A DNA stretch of 32,451 bases from Bdellovibrio sp. (GTDB lineage: Bacteria; Bdellovibrionota; Bdellovibrionia; Bdellovibrionales; Bdellovibrionaceae). Below are positions 24,357-32,073 of the stretch, one piece after another. The DNA lies in contig JABWCO010000021.1 in the NCBI GenBank assembly GCA_013360185.1, forward strand, positions 1 through 32,451. Reading direction: 5' to 3'. Made by a program: the position numbers and the translations under genes. How positions within the stretch are numbered: the first letter of the stretch is position 1; every line of letters begins with the position of its first letter. The notes under the pieces are model-generated. The model saw only the letters and a list, made by a program, of their open reading frames with translations, had not been told where the DNA came from and ran no database searches.

Positions 24357-26894
24357 TTGCAATCGGAAAATGCCGAAACGCCCTCTATGGGTTCGGTCTC
24401 TTTTTTTCGCAAATTTATGCAAAACTTTGGAGTGGAATTAGGTCTCTTAGGAGCCCTTGCGATAGCATTTTACCTCTTTAACGTGCCGGGCTTTGCGGTC
24501 ACCAAAAACCAAAATGGTGTAAGCTCCTTGTCCAATCAGGCCCGCACCACCGTTGAAAAAATTAAAGAAATCGTAGTGCAAGCATCGGAATCGGAAAAGG
24601 CTTTTATCAAGGCACGTCGCGAACAAGATCTGTCGGCGTATAATCAGTATGTCGGTCAGTTGAATCACCACATGCGCCAATTAATTCAATATTCAGGCAA
24701 TAATCCTGATGTGTACAAGCAGGTTTCCGAATTAAATAAGAATCTGCGCCTGCACTTTGAAGCCGTGAATGAAATTCTGACCTCGCGACAAAATGGCAAG
24801 TCTGTTTCGGGCCGAGTGCCGGCGAGCACCGGAATTATTCAATCTTTGGATGTATTACTTGAGTCCACGCAACCCCATGTCCCGGCATTTTTGCGTTGGG
24901 ATGTTATTGTCTCAGCTTTGGGGGGGTGCATATTCTTAATATTTTTAAGTCGCCTGTGGCAAGGGCAAGAGCTGCGTCGGCAAACGCAGCGATCACAACG
25001 TCTGCAAAGTCGTTCTATCTTGCTGGATACGATTTTAAACTCGATGAGTGAAGCACTGATCGTCGTCGACGCAAAGGGGCGCTTCACCCATTATAATGCC
25101 GCCGCACAAAGAATTATCGGCACCCGGATTAAGGAAGTTGCTTCCGAAGCGAGTGCCGAAGAGTTGGGTTTTTACGATGCCACAAGTGGCGAAATATATT
25201 CACGCAAACAATTGCCTTTCCATCGTTCTTTGCGGGGTGAGCAAATAGATGAATTAGAAATCTATGTACAGAACGAGACCCATGCAGAGGGCGTGTATAT
25301 CAGCGTGAGCAGCCGTCCTTTAAATGGGATCGATGGTGGTATTGACGGGGCTCTGGTGGTGTTCCGTGATGTGAGTCGTCGTAAGATGGTTGAGCAAGAG
25401 TGGCAGCGCGCGCGCGAAGCGGCTTTGGATGCCTCTTTAAAGAAGTCAGACTTTCTGGCAGCAATGAGTCACGAAATTCGTACGCCCATGAACGGTGTTC
25501 TTGGCATGACAACACTGCTCGCAGATACGGCGCTGAATGCTGAACAAAAAGAATACGTCGGCACTGTAAAGCGCTCTGCAGAGTCTTTGTTGATGCTTAT
25601 CAATGACATTTTAGATTATTCGAAAATCGAAGCGGGCAAAGTGACTTTGGATCCTCAGCCTTTTGATTTGCATCTGCTGGTTCAAGATGTGGTCGAGATG
25701 TTTAAACCGGCTATTTCGGAAAAGAACGTCGGCATTCGCTTACTAATTAACGATACGAGCAACTGGTGTTTTTCAGCCGATCAGGGACGTTTGCGCCAAG
25801 TCTTAGTCAATCTGATGGGTAATGCGGTGAAGTTCACAGAAAAAGGCTCGGTCATTTTAGAAGTCTCTAAGGCAGATGCCAACGAGGGATTCAGTACTTT
25901 AAAATTTGAAGTCAAAGATACAGGCCCCGGTCTTAAAGAAGAAGAGCGGCGTGCCCTATTCCAAAAATATTTCCAAACCAAGATGGGCATGAAATTTGGG
26001 GGGACAGGCTTAGGTCTGTCGATTTCCAAACAGTTGGTTGATCTTATGGGGGGTGAAATTGGGGTTGAAAGTGTTGTCGGCTTGGGCTCTAACTTTTGGT
26101 TTACGGTCACTCTGCCGAATGTAGCGCAACAGCAAGTGCCGCGCTTAAATGAAGTGAAATTCGCACCTGTATTTTCTGGCTATGTGTTGCTTGTCGAAGA
26201 TCAAGTGGTCAATCAAAAGGTCGCGCAGATGTATTTGCAAAAGTTAGGTCTTAAGGTCGATGTGGCCAATAACGGTCTGGTGGCTTTTGAAAAGTGCATG
26301 GCCCAAAACTATGATTTGGTGTTGATGGATTGTCAGATGCCGGTCCTTGATGGCTATGAAGCTACGCGCAGAATCCGTAAAGAGGAACAAAAGACGGGCA
26401 AGCGAGTTCCGATTGTGGCGCTGACCGCAGAGTCTTATCAAGACGAAAAAATATATCGCGAAATTGGCATGGATGATTTTTTAGCCAAGCCTTTGGAGTT
26501 GAACCGCTTAATGGAAGCCTTGCACAAGTGGATTAAGTCTTCTGGCGATTCCTTAGATCTATCGGCCTTAGATAAATTGCAGAACTATGTGGTCAATGAT
26601 CAGAACTTAATTGTGGCCCTGGTGGAGGAATTTGCCCTTTCGACTCCGGAATTGATTCAAACAATGCAGACTTCATTACAAAAGTCCGATTTGCGTGGAA
26701 TCAGTGAGGCCGCACATGCTTTAAAGTCCGCCAGTGCAACCTTAGGGGCAAAAAAATTATCTGAGCTTTGTGCTGCCTTGGAAGCCCTTGAAGATATTAA
26801 GAGCGCGCAAGCGCTTGTTGCAGAAGTAGAGCAGCAGTTTGACAAAAGCCTTAAAGACTTGAAAGACTATACACCTAAGAAACAAGTGGCATAA
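24357..26894 (+). CDS. Hybrid histidine kinase with PAS, REC and HPt domains
   Basis: An 845-residue membrane protein. Two membrane segments (about 27-45 and 180-200) enclose a helical periplasmic domain. A PAS domain follows (about 222-345). HisKA carries His372 in [11 protein letters not shown], and the HATPase shows NLMGNAVKF, DTGPGL and GGTGLGLS. The REC domain has Asp658 in LMDCQMPVLDG, and a C-terminal HPt has His787 in AHALKSAS. All four phosphorelay stations (His-Asp-His) except the final receiver are in one chain. The REC-PilZ-like regulator gene 13 bases downstream is a natural partner. The start is uncertain: TTG 24357, or ATG at 24387 or 24417. None has a good ribosome site. Confidence 0.9.
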   Translation: MQSENAETPSMGSVSFFRKFMQNFGVELGLLGALAIAFYLFNVPGFAVTKNQNGVSSLSNQARTTVEKIKEIVVQASESEKAFIKARREQDLSAYNQYVGQLNHHMRQLIQYSGNNPDVYKQVSELNKNLRLHFEAVNEILTSRQNGKSVSGRVPASTGIIQSLDVLLESTQPHVPAFLRWDVIVSALGGCIFLIFLSRLWQGQELRRQTQRSQRLQSRSILLDTILNSMSEALIVVDAKGRFTHYNAAAQRIIGTRIKEVASEASAEELGFYDATSGEIYSRKQLPFHRSLRGEQIDELEIYVQNETHAEGVYISVSSRPLNGIDGGIDGALVVFRDVSRRKMVEQEWQRAREAALDASLKKSDFLAAMSHEIRTPMNGVLGMTTLLADTALNAEQKEYVGTVKRSAESLLMLINDILDYSKIEAGKVTLDPQPFDLHLLVQDVVEMFKPAISEKNVGIRLLINDTSNWCFSADQGRLRQVLVNLMGNAVKFTEKGSVILEVSKADANEGFSTLKFEVKDTGPGLKEEERRALFQKYFQTKMGMKFGGTGLGLSISKQLVDLMGGEIGVESVVGLGSNFWFTVTLPNVAQQQVPRLNEVKFAPVFSGYVLLVEDQVVNQKVAQMYLQKLGLKVDVANNGLVAFEKCMAQNYDLVLMDCQMPVLDGYEATRRIRKEEQKTGKRVPIVALTAESYQDEKIYREIGMDDFLAKPLELNRLMEALHKWIKSSGDSLDLSALDKLQNYVVNDQNLIVALVEEFALSTPELIQTMQTSLQKSDLRGISEAAHALKSASATLGAKKLSELCAALEALEDIKSAQALVAEVEQQFDKSLKDLKDYTPKKQVA

Positions 26895-26907
26895 GAAAGG
26901 GGAGAAT

Positions 26908-27594
26908 ATGGCAAAGATTCTTATCGTTGACGATCAAAAAAGTATTCTCCTTACGCTAGAAGCGTTATTGAAACAAGACGGCCACATCGTGACGGCTTGT
27001 ACGAATGCTGTTGATGCAATCAAGATTTTAGCTGCGCAAGCTTTTGACTTAGTTATCACTGATGTGATCATGCCCGGTGGCAGTGATGGTTATACCTTAA
27101 TCAAAGCCATCCGTAACCACCCGGTACTGGCAAAGATGCCGGTTATTTTGTTAACGGGAAAACGGGAAAAAGTGGATGTAGAAAAGGGAATCGAGTCCGG
27201 CGCAACAGATTACGTGGTGAAGCCGATTGATCCAGAATTTTTATTGGTGAAAGTACGCCATCTATTACCCCCTGGTTCTGTTGTAAAGACGGAATTTGTT
27301 TCTGCAGCGGTTAGCTATAAAGGTGCGTGGGACATAAAAACAGAAATTACGGCCATTTCAGAACTTGGTTTTGATATCGTCAGCAGTCTGCCCTTGCCTC
27401 TTGGAAAAATCTTAAAGTTGCAAAGTCCGATATTTGACGAAATCGGCATTCCGCCGATTCCGTTGCGCATTGATTCTTGTGATGAAGTCGCCGGAAACGA
27501 TCCCGTATATCGGATAAAAGCCCTTTTTGTCGGCGTGACTGAAAAAGAGCTCTCTCCGATCCGCGTGTGGACACGCACTAAAAAAAGTTTCTAG
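26908..27594 (+). CDS. Response regulator with REC and PilZ-like output domain
   Basis: A 228-residue protein. Residues 1-120 are a receiver (ILIVDDQKS, acceptor Asp52 in VITDVIMPG, conserved Thr/Lys in LLTGK and VVKPID). After a short linker, residues ~130-225 have the strand pattern of a PilZ-like barrel (KTEITAISELGFDIVSSLPLPLGKIL). The two c-di-GMP motifs RxxxR and NxSxxG are not seen, so this is probably a degenerate PilZ that does not bind the nucleotide. Ribosome site GGGGAG precedes the ATG. It is likely the final receiver of the preceding hybrid kinase. A short palindrome (27589-27598) at the stop faces a convergent gene. Confidence 0.82.
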   Translation: MAKILIVDDQKSILLTLEALLKQDGHIVTACTNAVDAIKILAAQAFDLVITDVIMPGGSDGYTLIKAIRNHPVLAKMPVILLTGKREKVDVEKGIESGATDYVVKPIDPEFLLVKVRHLLPPGSVVKTEFVSAAVSYKGAWDIKTEITAISELGFDIVSSLPLPLGKILKLQSPIFDEIGIPPIPLRIDSCDEVAGNDPVYRIKALFVGVTEKELSPIRVWTRTKKSF

Positions 27595-27598
27595 AAAT

Positions 27599-28978
27599 TT
27601 ATTTACACATCTCCATAGATTTAACCATTGAGATGATCTTGTTGATCTGCTGATACTTACTATTTGTCTTAATCACAGCCCAGTAAGCTCCCGAACCCAC
27701 CATTATTTTCCCTGTACGTGCGACCTGTTTTGCCATGATACCGACTCCGCAATGCAAGTTGATATAGGGATCTAAGATCGTCTTGCGAGGATCTGTGGGA
27801 CTTAAGTTTTTATCTTTCGACCAATCAAATTTACAAAAGCTCCAGCCGGTGATGTCTTGGTAAGACAACTGTAACAAGCCTTCTGAATAAACTGGTTTTT
27901 TTGTTACGGGGTCTGTGCCCATCGTGGTTTCTTGCATGCGCGAAAGGGGGTTGTAAGAACTTTCATATTTTGCCATGGCGACAAAAAGTTGTGACCACAC
28001 ATTGGCGCGCTCCTGGGTGCTTAAGCTGGCATAACGCGGGCAGAATTGGTCCATATCATCGGCACCCTTTAACAAGGAACTCCAGTCTTCTTGGACCAAT
28101 TTCATTAAGTACTGCGACCATTGCTTGCGCTCTGGTTTGCTTGAAGCCTCCCAGGAAAGCATGGTCATCTCCTGCGGAGTTGTTGGCACAGGAGGCGCTG
28201 GCGTGGGACGTTCGTTGCCGCCTTTGTCGACGACAGCGTAAATCAAGCTGCCACCTTTTAGATACTTGATCACGGCATCGCGGTTGGACTGTGTCACGGC
28301 CGGGCACCCCCAGCTGCGACCTTGGATTACATTCGACTCTTGCACGTAATCCGCCCCATGTATGACGATGGCTCTGGCGCGTGCATTTGAGTTCGTAGAG
28401 GAAAGGCCATCAAGTCTTAACGACAAACCGTGGCTGCCATAGTAAGTTTCCGCGGCTTTATAAAAGCCCAGCGAACTCGCATTGGAGCCAGACACGTTGC
28501 TAAACTTTTCTGCGAAGCCATCGTGATTGCTGTCGGAACCTTTACCGTGGGCGGTGTGCAGAGCCCAGACGGATCCGGTTTTCATATTAATAATATAAAA
28601 ACGTTTTTCTTTCGAACTTTGTCCAAAGTTAATGACCGAAACATACTGAGTATTAGCAAACTTCACTTTGTTCTGGTGGAAGTACAACAATACCTCCGTC
28701 AAAGCTTGGTATGGAACGATGCGAGTCGGATCAACATAGTCATAGTTTTTTAAAATTTCATCGGCGTCGCTGCTGGCGAGATCTGTAGATCCGCTATCTA
28801 CAAAACCAATGGGTTCAGTAGTGTCTGGTGTATCAACAACGGCTTCTTCACTTGTGTCATCTGGCAAAGAGATTTCGTCGGTATTGCCTGCGCAGGCGGC
28901 TAGGGTTAAAAATGTGGCTGTCACTAAAATGGTTCTGAAACGTGAGAATAATGTGATTTCACTTGGCGTCTGATTCAT
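27599..28978 (-). CDS. Lipoprotein fusing an L,D-transpeptidase-type domain to a lysozyme-like domain
   Basis: A 459-residue protein with a lipoprotein signal (lipobox LAAC, Cys29; +2 Ala favours the outer membrane) and an acidic linker to about residue 70. Residues ~75-260 match the YkuD_2-type murein L,D-transpeptidase catalytic family, with VIHGADY (His207) and RSWGCPAV (Cys225). Residues ~315-455 resemble a lysozyme-like SLT domain, with AKYESSYNP (Glu339 as catalytic acid), EGLLQLSYQD and a LHCGVGIMA segment. One enzyme could thus alter peptide crosslinks and cut glycan strands. That suits prey-wall remodelling, though this is an inference. Ribosome site GGAGG precedes the ATG. Confidence 0.85.
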   Translation of the reverse strand: MNQTPSEITLFSRFRTILVTATFLTLAACAGNTDEISLPDDTSEEAVVDTPDTTEPIGFVDSGSTDLASSDADEILKNYDYVDPTRIVPYQALTEVLLYFHQNKVKFANTQYVSVINFGQSSKEKRFYIINMKTGSVWALHTAHGKGSDSNHDGFAEKFSNVSGSNASSLGFYKAAETYYGSHGLSLRLDGLSSTNSNARARAIVIHGADYVQESNVIQGRSWGCPAVTQSNRDAVIKYLKGGSLIYAVVDKGGNERPTPAPPVPTTPQEMTMLSWEASSKPERKQWSQYLMKLVQEDWSSLLKGADDMDQFCPRYASLSTQERANVWSQLFVAMAKYESSYNPLSRMQETTMGTDPVTKKPVYSEGLLQLSYQDITGWSFCKFDWSKDKNLSPTDPRKTILDPYINLHCGVGIMAKQVARTGKIMVGSGAYWAVIKTNSKYQQINKIISMVKSMEMCK

Positions 28979-29032
28979 TATTCCTCCAATAGGATTTGTC
29001 CTTTAGCAAAGCCTAAAAGAGGAAGATTACAG

Positions 29033-29119
29033 ATGGGTAAATTTCATTACGGAAATGGTGAAAACCAGACGAAGTGTCAGGAAGAATGTGAGAACTCACT
29101 AGAACATATAAAAATATAA
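29033..29119 (+). CDS. Possible 28-residue small protein
   Basis: A short frame (MGKFHYGNGENQTKCQEECE start, ending HIKI) is preceded by GAGGAAG at a workable distance. It is hydrophilic with two cysteines (KCQEEC). It lies in the gap upstream of the divergent lipoprotein gene, where no other gene is present. Nothing links it to a known family, and chance is a serious alternative. Confidence 0.25.
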   Translation: MGKFHYGNGENQTKCQEECENSLEHIKI

Positions 29120-29146
29120 CTCAAAAAAGACCGGCGAGAAGATGGG

Positions 29147-29824
29147 TTATTGGCGCGTTTTTTCTGTTTCCGCAGACGGTGGATTAAAGCTGTCAGCTTC
29201 TTTGAGTATCGTCAGAATATCCACTTCGGAAACTTGATCGAAGTCTTCATACCAAGAACTAACGGAAGAAAAATTATCTGGAATAGTCAGACAAATCACA
29301 TCGTCGGCCATCTGTTTTAAGATTTCTATAGAATTTTTTGAGCCGACGGGTGTCGCTACGATAATTTTTTTCGGAGCTTTTTGTTTAGCCCACAGTAACG
29401 CCGCCGTTAAAGTTGCGCCCGTCGCAACACCGTCGTCGACAAGAATTAAAACCTTGTTACGCCAAGACGGGTGGGGATGGTACTGACTGATTTTGCGGTA
29501 TTGCGTGCGCAGTTCGCGAAAGGAGCGAATACAAGTTTGTTCCAAATAGGCCCCACTGATATTCATGGTATCAATCATTTTGTCATCGAAGCAGGTTTCG
29601 CCTCCCTCGGCAATTGCCCCAATAGCTACTTCCGGCTGTTGAGGAGCACAGATTTTCTTTACCATCAAGATGTCCAGGGGACATTGTAGAACTTGTGCGA
29701 CTTTCATGGCGACGGGAATGCCGCCGTTGGGAATGCCGATGACCAAGGGTTTCTGTTTTTTATAAAATAGAAGTTTTTGACCTAAAAGTTCTCCGGCATC
29801 ACTTCGATTGGTAAAAAGCTTCAA
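29147..29824 (-). CDS. Phosphoribosyltransferase-fold protein
   Basis: A 225-residue protein starting at TTG 29824. An AAGGAGG ribosome site lies five bases before it, and the LFTNRSDAGELLGQKL opening matches this family. An upstream in-frame extension to 29932 is unlikely. The type I phosphoribosyltransferase loop VLILVDDGVATGATL is at about residues 125-139 (Asp130, Asp131). VIGIPNGGIPVA near residue 30 is the PPi loop-like element. The group is annotated as predicted phosphoribosyltransferases that are often linked to stress proteins or hydrolases. The nucleobase substrate is not known, and the C-terminal 25 residues are acidic and probably disordered. It is transcribed alone, opposite the metalloprotease gene. 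Confidence 0.83.
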   Translation of the reverse strand: MKLFTNRSDAGELLGQKLLFYKKQKPLVIGIPNGGIPVAMKVAQVLQCPLDILMVKKICAPQQPEVAIGAIAEGGETCFDDKMIDTMNISGAYLEQTCIRSFRELRTQYRKISQYHPHPSWRNKVLILVDDGVATGATLTAALLWAKQKAPKKIIVATPVGSKNSIEILKQMADDVICLTIPDNFSSVSSWYEDFDQVSEVDILTILKEADSFNPPSAETEKTRQ

Positions 29825-29956
29825 GTGAACCTCCTTGTTTCGGCTATGCAAGATCTCATGATACGCGCACAGAGCCCATTTGAACAAGACAGGTACTTCC
29901 CAAGTTTTTGACATGCGTCTGTTAGGTGACACTTTGACGAAAAAAATTTGTCACTT

Positions 29957-29976
29957 CGACAGCTCCGGGGCTGTCG
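29957..29976. other. Inverted repeat in a divergent promoter region
   Basis: CGACAGC (29957-29963) pairs with GCTGTCG (29970-29976) across a six-base loop. It lies between the phosphoribosyltransferase and metalloprotease genes with no T-run. It may be an operator or a hairpin at the start of the metalloprotease transcript. Confidence 0.35.
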
Positions 29977-30049
29977 TAAGACGTTAAAATAACTCTGAAT
30001 CAGCGCAGTTTTTGCAGCTCTTAAGTTATGTGGAACCGGGAGTATTAAT

Positions 30050-30823
30050 TTGAGACATTTTTTATCCCTATGCATTTTTGCAGTACTGGTCGTTTGTGCC
30101 CCGCTTGCCCAAGCTCAGGTGCAAGCGTATGAGTTGCAAATTGTTATCCACGCTTTCAACGCCGAATATCGTGAAGAGTTGGCGAAAGCTAATGCGCAAC
30201 TCGTGATCAATAACCCTCCGACGGCGGGGGCGACAGATTTTTGGTGGAACCGAGATGAGGTCCGCGCATCGTATTCAACAAGTCAGGAAAACGGTGTACG
30301 AACCCATTATATTTTTATGATGGGTGGTTATGCACGCATGCAAGGGATGACCGTCGACGGAGTTATTGCAACGATTTGTCACGAGTTAGGTCATGGCTTG
30401 GCGGGCTCCCCTTATAAGGAGGGGCAAGACGGAGGCGCAAAAATTTCTGTCGAAGGTCAAGCAGACTATTTTGCCTATACATCTTGTTTGCCGAGAATGT
30501 TTAAACGCCTTACTGGAGCAAAATCAACATCGTCAGCTTCTGAATATGCGGAAAAAATTTGTTCTGCTAGATTTATCCAGAGCCGATCTGATCAAAAGCA
30601 ATACGACTACTGCCTCCGTGCCATACAAACGCTCGAAACAGAAAAAACATTTTTTTGGCAGTCGACGCGAACGAGCGTGGATCTTTCCATCGCGGATCGC
30701 AGTGTGATACTGAAAACTGATTTAAGTGCGGACTATTATCCCTCACCGCAATGCCGTTTCGACACGATGCTAGCTGGAATCCTTCAAGGCACACGCCCCC
30801 GTTGTTGGTTTAAAGAAGAATAG
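30050..30823 (+). CDS. Secreted zinc metalloprotease (HExxH)
   Basis: A 257-residue protein starting at TTG 30050, preceded by GGGAG. It has a signal peptide (about 1-24, LAQAQ). The zinc motif is CHELGHGLAG (His111, Glu112, His115), and a third ligand is suggested by VEGQADYFA (Glu135 with Asp139 four residues later). The ExxxD arrangement resembles that of M48-type gluzincins, although the spacing from the HExxH is shorter. Five further cysteines in the C-terminal half suggest disulfides. It could be a degradative enzyme released into prey periplasm, but that is inferred. No family assignment beyond metallopeptidase is safe. Confidence 0.78.
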   Translation: MRHFLSLCIFAVLVVCAPLAQAQVQAYELQIVIHAFNAEYREELAKANAQLVINNPPTAGATDFWWNRDEVRASYSTSQENGVRTHYIFMMGGYARMQGMTVDGVIATICHELGHGLAGSPYKEGQDGGAKISVEGQADYFAYTSCLPRMFKRLTGAKSTSSASEYAEKICSARFIQSRSDQKQYDYCLRAIQTLETEKTFFWQSTRTSVDLSIADRSVILKTDLSADYYPSPQCRFDTMLAGILQGTRPRCWFKEE

Positions 30824-30859
30824 TCACGGAAATCTGCCTCTTTGCAGCAGGACTTAGGC

Positions 30860-30924
30860 CTAGTAATTGGTGTCGCCCCCCCTTTTGGGGGATGTTCAGT
30901 ATCCCAAAATATACCAATAATTAG
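30860..30924 (+). promoter_or_regulatory. Large stem-loop leader of the TPR-like gene
   Basis: The segment 30860-30873 pairs with 30911-30924 over 14 positions with one A-A mismatch and two G-T pairs. Inside, C-run 30876-30882 can pair with GGGGG 30887-30891. Alternatively GGGAT 30889-30893 can pair with ATCCC 30901-30905. The inner pairs exclude each other. No T-run follows. It ends 28 bases before the GTG start at 30953. Confidence 0.45.
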
Positions 30925-30952
30925 GTACGACAGTCATCGGAGCGGGATCAGA

Positions 30953-31312
30953 GTGATTAAAACGACAAAGAAAACGGACGAAACTGCCGCTTGGCAGGCT
31001 TTTGAAAAAGGCGATTACACTAAGGCGGAAGAGCTTTGGCAGAGTCTTTTATCTGTTGAAGCCAATGTTCAGTCTCGCGATCAATATCTCAGTGCTTATT
31101 GCTATACCCTGTGCAAACTGAAAAAGTACGAAGTGGCTTTAAAAATCTATGAGGAGCTGTATGAAAAGTACGGCAGCCCCATTTACCTAAGACAAATGGC
31201 CACGGTGGAGCTAGAGCGCGGAAATTACCATCGTGCTTTGCAGTACATCTCCGCAGAACAATCCCAAGTCTACTCCCGTTCGGATATCGAATTTTCTAAC
31301 GGCGAAGACTAA
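30953..31312 (+). CDS. TPR-like small protein
   Basis: A 119-residue protein starting at GTG 30953, with GGAG about ten bases upstream. A frame open to 30842 runs through the structured leader and is not credible. The helical repeat pattern WQAFEKGDYTKAEELWQSLL, then LCKLKKYEVALKIYEELYEKYG and ATVELERGNYHRALQYIS, corresponds to three TPR-like helix pairs. Such repeats mediate protein-protein contacts. The partner is unknown. It stands 129 bases after the metalloprotease and may be cotranscribed with it if the leader structure permits. Confidence 0.75.
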   Translation: MIKTTKKTDETAAWQAFEKGDYTKAEELWQSLLSVEANVQSRDQYLSAYCYTLCKLKKYEVALKIYEELYEKYGSPIYLRQMATVELERGNYHRALQYISAEQSQVYSRSDIEFSNGED

Positions 31313-31452
31313 GACACAAAAAAATTAAAATTTTGACGCGCATATCAATTGGCGGTGCCGTTTCGCTTCTTAAGAAATGGCATCGTTGTTGCTTTATAGT
31401 CTTCGTGATTAAAAATAGGTGTCAAAATTGCACCTGCAACTAAGGAGACGAC

Positions 31453-32016
31453 ATGAAAGCGTTAGTATTGGGATTGTTTTTGAGCGTTGTATCTTTCGCA
31501 ACGTCAGCCATGGCTCAGCAATCGGGCTCATTTTGTAACGAGCGCAATTCCCGCGTGGAATTCGTGTGCGGTTATTCCCCAGGTGGCCCGGGTTGGGTTC
31601 GCGCTGCCGATGGATGTTTTCATCGCGATACAGGGATGCGCTGTTCGAACGGTGGCGGCGGTTATTATCCTCCTCAGCAACCTCCTTACAATCCAGGCTA
31701 TGGTGGCGGACGCGTAACTTGTTCTGCACAAGATAAAGGTTGGGAAGAACACAGTGCCCATCGTTCTTGTGGAGAATGTCTAGCGGAACACGGTCGTTGT
31801 ATCGAAACTTGTTCTACTTCGGACTACACTTGTGAAGCTCAAGGTGTTGATTACCGCGGCAACGTAACTCGTTTCGTCGGTAACGGGGCAGATCGTTATC
31901 AGGCAGAAAATCAAGCCATCCGCAATTGCGCGTACAACTCTAGCCGTTGCCAAATATTAAGCTGCCGCAGCTCAGAGCAAGTGGTGTCCCGTCGCGAGTG
32001 CGCGGGTGGAAGATAG
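31453..32016 (+). CDS. Secreted cysteine-rich protein
   Basis: A 187-residue protein with a signal peptide (about 1-21, cleavage after SAMA). The mature part has 14 cysteines. Four lie before a Gly/Pro/Tyr-rich flexible linker (residues ~68-86, GGGGYYPPQQPPYNPGYGG) and ten lie after it in a compact domain (SCGECLAEHGRCIETCS and later CQILSCRS). An even cysteine count suggests up to seven disulfides. No family is recognised. Ribosome site AGGAG lies about seven bases before the ATG. A strong terminator follows. A secreted adhesin, inhibitor or toxin-like role is possible but unsupported. Confidence 0.8.
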   Translation: MKALVLGLFLSVVSFATSAMAQQSGSFCNERNSRVEFVCGYSPGGPGWVRAADGCFHRDTGMRCSNGGGGYYPPQQPPYNPGYGGGRVTCSAQDKGWEEHSAHRSCGECLAEHGRCIETCSTSDYTCEAQGVDYRGNVTRFVGNGADRYQAENQAIRNCAYNSSRCQILSCRSSEQVVSRRECAGGR

Positions 32017-32041
32017 TTTTTTAGTTTTAAAGGTTAAAATG

Positions 32042-32073
32042 AAAAATCCCGACTCACATAGGTCGGGATTTTT
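32042..32073. terminator. Bidirectional rho-independent terminator
   Basis: The twelve-base stem AAAAATCCCGAC (32042-32053) with GTCGGGATTTTT (32062-32073) and an eight-base loop serves the cysteine-rich gene and the convergent methyltransferase gene, whose stop lies at its edge. Confidence 0.9.

Noticed and set aside
29825-29932. Upstream extension of the phosphoribosyltransferase
   Set aside because: AAGGAGG sits directly before TTG 29824, and the family N-terminus begins there.
30842-30952. N-terminal extension of the TPR-like protein
   Set aside because: It would translate through the large stem-loop and homopolymer runs, and a better start with GGAG exists at 30953.
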